Counted from the first letter of the stretch, positions 44,449 through 58,334 are shown. The stretch: 64,000 nt of DNA from Tibeticola sediminis (GCF_003843835.1 NZ_RKQL01000003.1:230681-294680), one strand, 5' to 3'. The notes: generated by a model from the letters alone, not told the origin. Numbers and translations are program-made.

Positions 44449-46620
44449 TCAGTACTTGAGCCGCGCGTAGTAGGTTTTCCGGGAGGCTTCGAGAGCCTGC
44501 CCGAGTGTATGGATTCCCTGTGCCTGCAGCAGGGGCAGCAGCCGCACCCACACCTCGGCGGTCACCAGCGCGTCCCCCAGTGCGGTGTGGCGACCCACCA
44601 CCGGGATGTGGAAGCGTTCGGCCAGCGCCTCGAGGCGGTGCGACTCCTCATTGGGGTGCACGAGGGTCGACAGGAGCAGCGTGTCCAACACGGGATGATC
44701 GAAGCGCAGGCCGGTACGGGGCTCCAACAGCTGCAGGAACTTCATGTCGAACGCCGCGTTGTGCGCCACCAGAACCGCGTCCGTCGCGAATCGGTGGAAC
44801 GCGGGCAGGACATTCTCGATCCGCGGCTTGCCCGCCACCATCTCGGGCGTGATGCCGTGTATCGGTATGCTCGCAGCAGGAATCGGCCGTCCCGGATCGA
44901 CGAGCTGTTCAAACGACTCCTGCCGCAACACGCGCCCATTGACGACGCGCACCGCACCGATTTGGATGATTGCGTCGCCCGCCGATGGATTCAAACCCGT
45001 GGTTTCCGTGTCGAACACGCAATAGGTCAAGCTCGACAGCGGCCGATCGAGCAGCGCTTCATCGACCTCGCGGTGGGCGAACAAATCGAAATCGAAAAAC
45101 TCGGGGCGACTCTGCAGCGGGGCCTCGGTCGCCTCGACCGAGGCGTGCACATCCTGCACCCGCGCCAAAACGAAACGGAAAAAGCCTTCATTGCGCACGC
45201 GATCGCGCTCAAACCACCATTGCGCAGCGTGTCGGTCGACCACCTCCCGCACCGTCAGCGCTGATGCCGGTGCGCCCGGTCCGAATGGGTCGAAACCCCA
45301 GGACATTGCGGTCTCATTGTTCAAGGCTTGCCCGGTCCAAACCAGGTCGACGTGGACCACCGGTCCTGCTGCCATCGCCCGCAGCCGCAGGTAGCGCACG
45401 TCATATTCATCGACCAGACGCTGCGCAAGGTAAGCCAGCGCCTGGATCATCGAGAAGCTGTCGAGTCGCATCCACAGCGCCTCGTCGGGAAGCTCGATCG
45501 AGGGGGCGCGTCCCGTCGCCGCCGAAATGCGTGCAGCAACGGCGCGGAAAAAGTCACCTGCAAGAACGTCTTCCAGCGGCCAGCGCTGCTGCACGAGCCG
45601 TGCACTCTCCTGCGTCCAGGTCTGGATCGACTGCTCCAGTGTCCGCAGCGACTCCCGCAAGCGGCTTTGACTCGCGGGTTCATCCAGGCCCGCAACGGCG
45701 GCGCGCAATTCCCCGAGCACCGGCCCAACCTTCAAGCCCAGAGCCAGGACGGCGGCCTCGCGCTCGGCCGCCTCCGCATACTGACGAGTCACGTTTTCCA
45801 GGATCAGAACGAAGCCGCGCAATTCGGCCGCGCCCTTCTCGCCGTCGGCACCATCCTCCACACCGTCTACGGACTCCGCAGCCAAGACCGGTGTGACGAG
45901 CACGCGCAGCAACTGACCCGCGCGGGTGACCGTCACGAACTGTGCCGTCGGCAGCCGCGCACCCCGCTCCAGGCGGGTCTGGATGCGGTCGAGTGCATGC
46001 GCGATGAGCGCGCGCTCAAAAACCGCGTAAATCGAACGCCCAATGCCGAGCAGGTCCTTACCCTCGGTCAAGTCCCCATGCTCGGACAAGGCCCGAAACT
46101 GCAACCGGGCCCGCCGGTTGTAGAGGACGATGCGACCATCCACATTGCAGACGACGACGGCCTGCGGCAATTCGCCAACCAGCGCCGCAAGGCGGTTGCG
46201 CTCGGCCTCCACACGGCGGCTACCTTCGGCCACGCGTGCCTCAACCTCGGCCCGAAGCGCCTGTCGCTGTGCGGCCAGGGCATTGATCGCTTCAACGAGG
46301 GGCGCATCGTCTCCCCCGCGCTGGGGTTCGATGCCTTGCGCCCGCTCATCGGCGACGAGGCTGCGGACCCGCTCAGCCAAGCGGGCCGGCATGCGTACGA
46401 AGCGTCGCTCGACAGCACGCGCGAACGAATAAACGCCAAGGCTGGCAAACAACCACCCCATCAGCAGCAAGGGCCAGTGCCCCTCGATCGCGCCCAACCA
46501 CTCCGCCCGGGCCGCACCCTCGAGTGTCGAGCTCACCATGCCCAGCACGAGCAGTAGCCACAGCCCCAGGGCCGCCGAAAGAATGGCCGCTGCCCTTACG
46601 GCCCAAGGCAACCGTTTCAT
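44449..46620 (-). CDS. membrane-anchored DnaQ-like 3'-5' exonuclease with PAS-type sensor
   Basis: A 723-residue protein. Two N-terminal membrane helices (about residues 10-30 and 45-65) are followed by a HAMP/coiled-coil-like segment. A PAS-like domain (about 145-280; VVCNVDGRIVLYNRRARLQF) comes next, then a long helical region. The C-terminal RNase T/DnaQ exonuclease carries FDTETTGLNPSAGDAIIQIG (DEDD motif I), HNAAFDMKFL (II) and HTALGDALVTAEV (III). The catalytic acids look intact. Linking a PAS sensor to an exonuclease next to CBS-DUF294 and symporter genes suggests a nucleotide-based signalling role, but this is inference. ATG at 46620 chosen at the first membrane helix. Confidence 0.83.
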   Translation of the reverse strand: MKRLPWAVRAAAILSAALGLWLLLVLGMVSSTLEGAARAEWLGAIEGHWPLLLMGWLFASLGVYSFARAVERRFVRMPARLAERVRSLVADERAQGIEPQRGGDDAPLVEAINALAAQRQALRAEVEARVAEGSRRVEAERNRLAALVGELPQAVVVCNVDGRIVLYNRRARLQFRALSEHGDLTEGKDLLGIGRSIYAVFERALIAHALDRIQTRLERGARLPTAQFVTVTRAGQLLRVLVTPVLAAESVDGVEDGADGEKGAAELRGFVLILENVTRQYAEAAEREAAVLALGLKVGPVLGELRAAVAGLDEPASQSRLRESLRTLEQSIQTWTQESARLVQQRWPLEDVLAGDFFRAVAARISAATGRAPSIELPDEALWMRLDSFSMIQALAYLAQRLVDEYDVRYLRLRAMAAGPVVHVDLVWTGQALNNETAMSWGFDPFGPGAPASALTVREVVDRHAAQWWFERDRVRNEGFFRFVLARVQDVHASVEATEAPLQSRPEFFDFDLFAHREVDEALLDRPLSSLTYCVFDTETTGLNPSAGDAIIQIGAVRVVNGRVLRQESFEQLVDPGRPIPAASIPIHGITPEMVAGKPRIENVLPAFHRFATDAVLVAHNAAFDMKFLQLLEPRTGLRFDHPVLDTLLLSTLVHPNEESHRLEALAERFHIPVVGRHTALGDALVTAEVWVRLLPLLQAQGIHTLGQALEASRKTYYARLKY

Positions 46621-46628
46621 AGCCAGGA

Positions 46629-46982
46629 TCAGGTTTTCGCCTTGCCCGCGGCACTGTGGGCCTGGCGGGCCAGCGCATAGCTCAAAAAGACCTTGCACCA
46701 AATCGTGCTGCCCGCAATGGCGGTCCACGTCTGATACTCCAGTTCGCCAAGCGCGACGGAGACGATGACAAAGGCAACGATGCCGCCCGCGATCAGATGG
46801 AGAGCAAGATCGTAAGGCGCATACTTTTCTGCGTTCGGCGGACTCTCACCCCGGCGGAGCGCCACTTCGGAAAAATCCCGCCGCACGCCGATGCGCCAGG
46901 CACGACGCAACCAAACGAAGGCGATGGGGAACAGCGCGAGATACAAAATCCAGCTCAGCGCGACGCTGACGTCAAACACCAT
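46629..46982 (-). CDS. small membrane protein of the symporter cluster
   Basis: A 117-residue protein with three predicted membrane segments (about residues 5-25, 60-80 and 85-105) and a short basic cytoplasmic loop (RRAWRIGVRRDF). I do not recognise a named family. It ends 8 bp before the exonuclease start, so it shares that transcript, and lies downstream of the symporter gene with a terminator in between. Confidence 0.7.
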   Translation of the reverse strand: MVFDVSVALSWILYLALFPIAFVWLRRAWRIGVRRDFSEVALRRGESPPNAEKYAPYDLALHLIAGGIVAFVIVSVALGELEYQTWTAIAGSTIWCKVFLSYALARQAHSAAGKAKT

Positions 46983-47042
46983 AAAAAGGCTCCAGGATCG
47001 CTCGCCAGGGACGGCACGGGATCATCCCACACGAGACGAAAC

Positions 47043-47078
47043 AAAAAAGCCTTGCCGGCGAGAGGCGCGGCAAGGCTT
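47043..47078 (-). terminator. intrinsic terminator after the symporter gene
   Basis: A perfect 10-bp stem AAGCCTTGCC/GGCAAGGCTT with a 12-base loop. On the minus strand it is followed by a T-tract (TTTTTTGT). It would end the DUF4212-symporter transcript about 140 bp after the symporter stop. Confidence 0.85.
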
Positions 47079-47080
47079 GG

Positions 47081-47139
47081 GGCAACGCTGAACCAGTTCC
47101 TCGCGCGCCGCGCATCGCCGGAACGGATTCAGCGTTGCC
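47081..47139 (+). mobile_element. family A short form, copy A5 (59 bp)
   Basis: Ends GGCAACGCTGAACCAGTTCC and GATTCAGCGTTGCC form an inverted pair around CGCGCGCCGCGCATCGCCGG. Same 59-bp length as the copy at 13705. No clear flanking duplication (TTGG / TGAG). It abuts the symporter terminator. Confidence 0.65.
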
Positions 47140-47214
47140 TGAGGGACTCCAGCAGGCCGCCGGCCGACACCGTTGGGTATCGATCCGACGGCCCGGCGAA
47201 CGGGACGCGCGATG

Positions 47215-49020
47215 TCAGTGCGCGCCGTCCACCAGCTTCGAGCCGCGCGGGATCCGCACGCTCTCGACCATGTGCTGGATGTGCTCGGGCGGCTCGGCCG
47301 TCATCTTGTCGACGATGAAGGCAACGATGAAGTTCACCAGGGCACCGACCGCACCGAAGGCTTCCGGCGTAATGCCGAAGAAGCTGTTGGCTCCGCCGAT
47401 CAGACCCAGGTACTCCGTGCCCTTGATGAAGAACAGGCCCTTGTGCGCGAACACGTAGAAGAGCGTCACGAACAGGCCCGCGAGCATGCCGGCCATGGCG
47501 CCTTCCTTGTTCATCTTCTTCGAGAAGATGCCCATCATGATCGCCGGGAACAGCGAGGACGCGGCAATCCCGAAGGCGAGCGCCACGGTACCGGCCGCGA
47601 AGCCTGGCGGGTTCAGGCCCAGGTAGCCCGCCACCAGAATGGAGACGGCCATCGCGATCTTGCCCGCCATGAGTTCACCCTTCTCGGAGATGTCAGGCAT
47701 GAACACGTTCTTGACCAGGTCGTGCGAAATGGCCGCCGAAATCGCCATCAGCAAGCCGGCTGCCGTCGAGAGCGCCGCCGCGAGACCGCCCGCCGCCACC
47801 AGGCCGATGACCCAGTTGGGCAGCAGCGCGATTTCGGGGTTGGCGAGCACGATGATGTCGGCGTTGACGTCGAGTTCGTTGCCCTTCCAGCCAGCCGCCT
47901 CGGCCTTCTTCTTGGCGTCTTCGTTCTTGGTCTTGTCGTTGTAGTACTGGATGCGACCGTCACCGTTGGCATCCTTGAACTTCAGCAGACCGGTCTTTTC
48001 CCAACGCTTCATCCAGTCCGGACGCTCGTCATACTTGATGCTGGCCTCGGGGGCATAGAGGTCGCCGCCGGCCTTGACCGCCGTGTTGACGGTGGCGTGC
48101 AGGTTGTACTTCGCCATGGCTGCCACAGCGGGGGCCGTGGTGTAGAGGATGGCGATGAACACCAGCGCCCAGCCGGCCGAGGAACGTGCATCTTTGACCG
48201 AGGGCACGGTAAAGAAGCGCATGATGACGTGCGGCAAACCAGCCGTGCCGATCATCAGCGACAGGGTGTAGACGAACATGTTGAGCGTGCTGCCCGCGGT
48301 GGTCGTCGTGTACTTGCCAAAGCCCAGCTCGGTCACGACCTGATCGAGACGTTGCAGCAGGTAGGTGTCGGTTCCCGTCAAGGTGCTGCCCAGGCCGATT
48401 TGCGGCAGGAAGACGCCCGTCAGTTGCAAGGAGATGAAGATGGCCGGAATGGTATAGGCCAGGATCAGCACGATGTACTGCGCCACCTGGGTGTAGGTGA
48501 TGCCCTTCATGCCGCCGAACACCGCGTACAGGAACACGATGCCCATGCCCACATAAATGCCCACTTCAGACGAAACGCCAAGGAAGCGCGCGAAGGCCAC
48601 GCCCACGCCCGTCATCTGCCCGATGATGTAGGTCAGCGAAGCGACCAGCAGGCAGATAACAGCCACCACGCCCGCGCTCTTGGAATAGAAGCGGTCGCCG
48701 ATGAACTGCGGCACGGTGAACTTGCCGAACTTGCGCAGGTAGGGCGCGAGCAGCATGGCCAGCAGCACGTAGCCGCCCGTCCAGCCCATGAGGAAGAGGC
48801 CGCCGCCGTACCCCATGTTGGCAATCAAGCCGGCCATGGAGATGAAGGACGCTGCGCTCATCCAGTCCGCCGCCGTGGCCATGCCGTTCATCACGGGGTG
48901 CACGGAGCCGCCGGCCGCGTAAAACTCGCTGGTGGAGCCCGCACGCGCCCAGATGGCAATGCCGATGTAGAGCGCGAAGCTCAGACCGACGATGATGTAG
49001 ATGGTGGTTTGAAGATCCAT
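47215..49020 (-). CDS. sodium/solute symporter (VC_2705/ActP-like)
   Basis: A 601-residue SSS-family symporter with about 13 hydrophobic helices. Typical blocks are TAADWMSAASFISMAGLI near TM2, and a final conserved region with GMLAGLFVTLFYVF. Acetate or another short monocarboxylate is the likely substrate, judging by relatives. An extended hydrophilic loop (about residues 315-395) contains DANGDGRIQYYN, an EF-hand-like calcium loop. The DUF4212 small partner precedes it by 11 bp. A strong terminator follows. Confidence 0.9.
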   Translation of the reverse strand: MDLQTTIYIIVGLSFALYIGIAIWARAGSTSEFYAAGGSVHPVMNGMATAADWMSAASFISMAGLIANMGYGGGLFLMGWTGGYVLLAMLLAPYLRKFGKFTVPQFIGDRFYSKSAGVVAVICLLVASLTYIIGQMTGVGVAFARFLGVSSEVGIYVGMGIVFLYAVFGGMKGITYTQVAQYIVLILAYTIPAIFISLQLTGVFLPQIGLGSTLTGTDTYLLQRLDQVVTELGFGKYTTTTAGSTLNMFVYTLSLMIGTAGLPHVIMRFFTVPSVKDARSSAGWALVFIAILYTTAPAVAAMAKYNLHATVNTAVKAGGDLYAPEASIKYDERPDWMKRWEKTGLLKFKDANGDGRIQYYNDKTKNEDAKKKAEAAGWKGNELDVNADIIVLANPEIALLPNWVIGLVAAGGLAAALSTAAGLLMAISAAISHDLVKNVFMPDISEKGELMAGKIAMAVSILVAGYLGLNPPGFAAGTVALAFGIAASSLFPAIMMGIFSKKMNKEGAMAGMLAGLFVTLFYVFAHKGLFFIKGTEYLGLIGGANSFFGITPEAFGAVGALVNFIVAFIVDKMTAEPPEHIQHMVESVRIPRGSKLVDGAH

Positions 49021-49031
49021 GATCTCGGCCC

Positions 49032-49292
49032 TCAGTCTTCATGAACGTCGAACTTGACGTCCAGGTTGTTCATGCGCCAGGCGTAGTAGAAGATCTGCGC
49101 CACGAAGAAATACATGGACCCCTGATGGGCAAACCAGAAACCCAGCGGATAACCGCCGAGATGGAACTGGTTGAAAAAGTCCACGAACAAAATGCCGGCC
49201 CCGTAGGACACCAAGAACCAGAGGATGAGCACATTCCTCAGCAGCTTGAGTGTTTCCTTCCAGTAGGCCTGACTGTCATAGTCATGCTTCAT
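49032..49292 (-). CDS. DUF4212 symporter-associated small subunit
   Basis: An 86-residue membrane protein with two helices (LILWFLVSYGAGILFVDFF and GSMYFFVAQIFYYAWRM) and the conserved YWKETLKLL and FHLGGYPLGFWFAHQGS segments. This family is always found directly upstream of the VC_2705-type symporter and is thought to be its small subunit. First gene of the cluster, starting at 49292. Confidence 0.92.
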   Translation of the reverse strand: MKHDYDSQAYWKETLKLLRNVLILWFLVSYGAGILFVDFFNQFHLGGYPLGFWFAHQGSMYFFVAQIFYYAWRMNNLDVKFDVHED

Positions 49293-49354
49293 GAGGTCTC
49301 CTCGATTGAATCAACGGATTTCGCAACCCCTGCCGAGCGCAGGCATTGCACACG

Positions 49355-49377
49355 CAAGGAATTCCCGGGAATCCTTG
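49355..49377. promoter_or_regulatory. palindrome upstream of the DUF4212-symporter operon
   Basis: CAAGGAATTCCCGGGAATCCTTG is, apart from one step in the arms, a 23-bp palindrome centred on CCCGGG. It lies 63-85 bp before the DUF4212 start, where an activator or repressor dimer could bind. The regulator is unknown. The rest of this 360-bp gap holds no gene except family A copy A4. Confidence 0.5.
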
Positions 49378-49474
49378 CCTTGCGGGGCGCGACTCTCACG
49401 GCGCAGGCTTACAACGAACTGATAGCGCGGGCCTAGCGGCCTCGAATCCACGCCAACCTCGGGAAAACACCTAG

Positions 49475-49635
49475 GGCAACGCTGAACAAGTCCCTCGCGC
49501 GTCGCGCATCCCGGCTGCGGGCGGTCTGCTTCGTTGCAAATCCTCGCCATAGCTGCGGCTATGGCTGCGGTTTGCGCCTCGCATCCCATCCCGCGGCCGG
49601 GCGCGCGCCATCACGGGAACTTATTCAGCGTTGCC
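49475..49635 (+). mobile_element. family A palindromic element, copy A4 (161 bp)
   Basis: Same 161-bp length, ends and central hairpin as the other copies. Flanks are CTAG (49471-49474) and CCAG (49636-49639), a 4-bp duplication with one mismatch. It lies 17 bp downstream of the uvrA stop, between it and the symporter operon. Confidence 0.85.
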
Positions 49636-49652
49636 CCAGCGCCCGGTGACCT

Positions 49653-55502
<5,850 letters not shown>

Positions 55503-55580
55503 GGCGGAGGGTGCCGGTGGCGGGGGAGGCGAGGCATTCTACGGAGACGCGTGACGCCGCGCCTCGCGCCGGATATTCGT

Positions 55581-55649
55581 GCGGGTGATTGGCGCCGCCT
55601 GTTCGCGCTGGTGATCTGCGCTGGTGATTCGCGCCAGTGACTCGCGCCG
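55581..55649 (+). repeat. degenerate tandem repeat upstream of uvrA
   Basis: About four imperfect units related to GCGCTGGTGATTCGCGCC, of 13-22 bp, fill part of the 169-bp gap between uvrA and the DsbA-family gene. On the gene strand this lies just before the uvrA start and could be a regulatory or slippage-prone tract. No gene was seen in this gap. Confidence 0.45.
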
Positions 55650-55671
55650 AACGGCGCGGGCGCATCGCCGC

Positions 55672-56328
55672 TCAGGGCACCGGCCGCTGCGTGCGCTGCA
55701 CGCCCACCGGCCAGCCTTCGGCCGCATCCCACAGCGCATCGGGCAGGGGCGCTACGCCCGCGAGTTGCTGGCGCAGCATCGGCAGCGCATCGAAACCCCA
55801 GAACAGCCGGCCATCGACTTCGCAAGTCGGCACGCCAAACACGCCGCGCTCCAGCGCCTCGGCGGTATGGGCGCGCAGCCGCTCGCGCGCGGCCGCGTCG
55901 TCGAGCCGGCGCTGCGGCTCGAGCTGCGCGGCCAGCGCGGCCAGCCGTTCGGGGTCGCTCGCGTCGGCCCCGCCGGAACGCCAGACATGACGCAGCACCG
56001 TCTCACACACCCAGCGGTTGGGCTCGCCGTCGCGCCCACAGGCCACCGCCAGACGCAGCAGCGGCAAGGGGTTGAAGGGGTGTGCCGCGGGCAGATCGAT
56101 CGGCACGCCGTGGCTGCGGGCCAGCCACAGCACCTGGCGGTAGGTCCAGGCGCGCTTGGACGCGATCTCCGCCGGCCCGAGCTGGCCGTGGTGCTGCAGC
56201 AGCGCCCCGAACAAAACCGGCCGGTAGCGCACGCAGTAGTTCAAACCTTCGAGCGCCTGCGGCAGCCGCTCGAACGCGAGATACGCGAACGGCGAAATCG
56301 GGTCGAACCAGAAGGTGAGGGTTTTCAT
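55672..56328 (-). CDS. 2-hydroxychromene-2-carboxylate isomerase (DsbA family)
   Basis: A 218-residue thioredoxin-fold isomerase-like protein. The start TFWFDPISPFAYLAFERL is the HCCA isomerase/kappa-GST signature, with serine in place of the DsbA cysteine pair. The cis-proline region is FGVPTCEVDGRLFWG. HCCA isomerases act in naphthalene-type catabolism, but homologues are widespread and general. It ends a short run with the DUF1289 and YbaK genes. Confidence 0.85.
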   Translation of the reverse strand: MKTLTFWFDPISPFAYLAFERLPQALEGLNYCVRYRPVLFGALLQHHGQLGPAEIASKRAWTYRQVLWLARSHGVPIDLPAAHPFNPLPLLRLAVACGRDGEPNRWVCETVLRHVWRSGGADASDPERLAALAAQLEPQRRLDDAAARERLRAHTAEALERGVFGVPTCEVDGRLFWGFDALPMLRQQLAGVAPLPDALWDAAEGWPVGVQRTQRPVP

Positions 56329-56335
56329 CTCGGCC

Positions 56336-56608
56336 TCACGGTGTCGGATCGGGTTGCGCGGCGGTGCACGGCTGCCATTGCAGGCTTCGCAGGCTTTGCA
56401 CACGCTCGCCGATGCGCAGCCAGACCGCGCGGCGTGCGTCTGCGTCCATCGTCGACCAGGCCGCGATCTCCTCGAGCCGGCGCAAGCAGCCCTCACACCA
56501 ACCGGTCTGCGCATCCATGCGGCAGACCGAAATGCAAGGCGAAGCGGAAAAATCGCCGTTCGCCAGCGTCAACTGGACTTTCTTTGCTATGGATTCAGGA
56601 TCGATCAT
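56336..56608 (-). CDS. DUF1289 cysteine-motif protein
   Basis: A 90-residue protein with the DUF1289 metal-type motif CISVCRMDAQTGWCEGCLRR, a short zinc- or iron-binding core, followed by WSTMDADARRAVW. Function unknown. The N-terminal residues about 8-22 are encoded by a class II short repeat. It overlaps the YbaK gene by 4 bp. Confidence 0.85.
   Translation of the reverse strand: MIDPESIAKKVQLTLANGDFSASPCISVCRMDAQTGWCEGCLRRLEEIAAWSTMDADARRAVWLRIGERVQSLRSLQWQPCTAAQPDPTP
56545..56590 (+). repeat. in-frame short repeat, class II, copy c (inside DUF1289 gene)
   Basis: Plus strand reads GGAAAAATCGCCG, then GCCAGCGTCAACTGGA and TTTGCTAT. This is the motif order of the copies in the SDR and HAD genes. 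On the gene strand it encodes QLTLANGDFSAS, similar to RLTLGSAAFSAD encoded in the SDR, so two copies share the same reading frame. Confidence 0.55.
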
Positions 56609-57111
56609 TCCGCCTCCGGCGCGACGGTCACGTCGGCCACGGGCGCACCCGTGAGGCGCTCGAGGTCGGATGGGCTCAGCCGGAACACCGCGTGCGGATG
56701 CCCCGCGGCCGCCCAGATTTCCTCGAAGCGAAACAGCTCGCGGTCGATCAGCGCCACCGGCGGCTGCACATGGCCCAGCGGCGAGACGCCGCCGATGGAA
56801 AACCCGGTTTGCGTCTTGACGAAATCCGCATCCGCCCGGCCCAGCGCACCCACGCGCGCGGCGACCTTCTTTTCATCCACCCGCCGGTCGCCCGAGGTGA
56901 TGACCAACACCGCCGCGCCATCGCTCTTGCGCCGAAAGACGATGCTCTTGGCAATCTGCCCAAGCGCGACACCCAGCGCGTCCGCCGCCTGCTGCGCCGT
57001 GCGCGCCGCATCACTCAGCATGACCGGCGCATGCGGATGGCCCCGCTCGGCCAGCACCGCGCGCACGCGCTGCACGCCAGTGGGCAAGGATTCAGTGGTG
57101 GTTTCGCTCAT
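56605..57111 (-). CDS. YbaK/EbsC-family aminoacyl-tRNA deacylase
   Basis: A 168-residue editing-domain protein likely to remove misacylated residues (Cys or Ala type) from tRNA. The catalytic lysine lies in QIAKSIVFRR. GDRRVDEKKVAARVG and TGFSIGGVSPLGH are the family signature blocks. Specificity between YbaK-like and ProX-like function is not decidable. It overlaps both neighbours by 4 bp. Confidence 0.87.
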   Translation of the reverse strand: MSETTTESLPTGVQRVRAVLAERGHPHAPVMLSDAARTAQQAADALGVALGQIAKSIVFRRKSDGAAVLVITSGDRRVDEKKVAARVGALGRADADFVKTQTGFSIGGVSPLGHVQPPVALIDRELFRFEEIWAAAGHPHAVFRLSPSDLERLTGAPVADVTVAPEAE

Positions 57112-57392
57112 GGGGTGGATGGTAGCGGTGGCGGACAGCCCCTGTCGAAACTGCGGTCAGGCATCTGCCGCGGTGCCCTCGGCGGCGCCTCAGCGCTGGA
57201 CGCTTCGGCAACCGGAGCTACGGTCGCCCGGTTCTGCAACAGCAACCCAGCCTGCAGTCCCCGCTTCACTGCGGCATGCGCCTCGGAGGCGCTCAGCCCC
57301 AGTTCTTGCGCCAGCCGTGCATACGTCCAGCGCTGTTCCCCCCAGGCGATCAGTTTGAGGGCAACGAGAAAGCCTTGGGGCTTGAGCTGCAT
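57108..57392 (-). pseudogene. truncated HTH regulator (defence/toxin-type) with degenerate tail
   Basis: A 94-residue reading frame. The first 52 residues form a MarR-like helix-turn-helix (YARLAQELGLSASEAHAAVKRGL). From about residue 55 the sequence turns into low-complexity Pro/Ala/Arg with no fold. I recall longer proteins of this kind (around 200 residues) in related bacteria, so this copy is probably cut. An inverted repeat sits right at its start codon, suggesting past autoregulation. It overlaps the YbaK gene by 4 bp. Confidence 0.55.
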
Positions 57393-57427
57393 GTATTCAA
57401 CGTTCGCGATTTGCGGATGTTGAATAC
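57393..57427. promoter_or_regulatory. operator-like inverted repeat before the HTH gene
   Basis: GTATTCAAC and its exact complement GTTGAATAC are separated by 17 bp. The repeat directly abuts the HTH start codon, a position suited to autorepression. AT-rich ends in a GC-rich setting make it stand out. Confidence 0.55.
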
Positions 57428-57433
57428 ACAGAA

Positions 57434-57451
57434 CTGCCCGTCAGCGGGCAA
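57434..57451 (-). terminator. hairpin after the GIY-YIG gene
   Basis: TGCCCG-CTGA-CGGGCA on the minus strand, 13 bp after the GIY-YIG/DUF4357 stop, with only a short TT after it. It may be a weak terminator. Confidence 0.45.
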
Positions 57452-57464
57452 TTACCCAGCGGAA

Positions 57465-58334
57465 TCAAGAGGCCCCGGCCTCCGCCTCCTGCAACGCCTT
57501 CAAGGTCCGCCCCTGGGCGTCTTTCCACTCGATGCGCCCGTTCGCGCTGCGGCCCAGCACCACCGCCGCCGCCGTGCTGGGTGAGCTGAAGCTGTAGTCC
57601 TGCGTGAAGCGATACAGGCCTGCATCCAACTCCAACACGCCGTTGGCGATCAGCTCCTGCCGAAGGTCGTACATGCCGCGCACGTGCTGCGCCATCGACG
57701 GGACCGTTTCGGCCACCGCCTGCGAACCGGCCTTGACCACAAAGCCCTGCGTTGCCTCATAACCCATGGCCACCACACCCTTGCCCTTGCAGGTCAGCAG
57801 CGGATTGGCCTTGGCCGTGGGTGCTGGCGCCTGTTCAAAAGCATGCACCCCCAACACCGGCAACACGCCCAGCATGTGGGCCAAGAACACCTCCATTTCC
57901 GCCCGATCGGCCTCGCTCAGACTGGGTTCGGCGGGCTGGTTGGCATTGTCCAGCGGCATGCGCTTGGCCGCGCGGGCCAGCGCGATCAGCCGCGCCTCCA
58001 GAAACTGCACATGCGCTTTGTTCAGCTGCCCGGCCGTGGCCGTGGTGAAGCCGATGGCGCGGGTCCAGAAATCCTTCTTCGCTTGGTGGTCCTGCAGGCG
58101 CGGCAAGATAGGGTCACCCTCGCCCACGTAGAGCATCTCGCCCTCGCCGTCTGGCCGCGGCCCCAGCAGCAGGTAGACGCCGGTCTGCGCCAGCTCGGGC
58201 CGCGCCTTCACCTGCGGCAGTAGCGCACGGGGAAACACCAGCGCTTTACCGATCCAGTTGGATTTTTCGACGATACGCAAGCCGTCGGGGTCGCCGTCGG
58301 CGACGAAGATGCGGAGGGAGAACGGCGTGTTCAT
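57465..58334 (-). CDS. GIY-YIG nuclease-like protein with DUF4357 C-terminus
   Basis: A 289-residue protein. The N-terminal half carries a GIY-YIG-like pair, GVYLLLG and LYVGEGDPILPRLQDH. The C-terminal part (about residues 190-289) has SSPSTAAAVVLGRSANGRIEWKD, the DUF4357 signature. Such proteins are frequent in restriction and defence islands. ATG at 58334 begins the conserved MNTPFSLRIFVADGD. It lies downstream of a second GIY-YIG-like gene and the HsdR-HsdS remnant. Confidence 0.75.
   Translation of the reverse strand: MNTPFSLRIFVADGDPDGLRIVEKSNWIGKALVFPRALLPQVKARPELAQTGVYLLLGPRPDGEGEMLYVGEGDPILPRLQDHQAKKDFWTRAIGFTTATAGQLNKAHVQFLEARLIALARAAKRMPLDNANQPAEPSLSEADRAEMEVFLAHMLGVLPVLGVHAFEQAPAPTAKANPLLTCKGKGVVAMGYEATQGFVVKAGSQAVAETVPSMAQHVRGMYDLRQELIANGVLELDAGLYRFTQDYSFSSPSTAAAVVLGRSANGRIEWKDAQGRTLKALQEAEAGAS

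Noticed and set aside
12837-49635. Family A and B repeats as a CRISPR array
   Set aside because: Copies are scattered kilobases apart, not spaced by unique 30-40 bp spacers, and no cas genes are present.
12837-49635. Family A elements as REP/RAYT palindromes
   Set aside because: They are 161 bp with defined inverted ends and 4-bp duplications, unlike 20-40 bp REP sequences; no RAYT-type transposase gene was seen.
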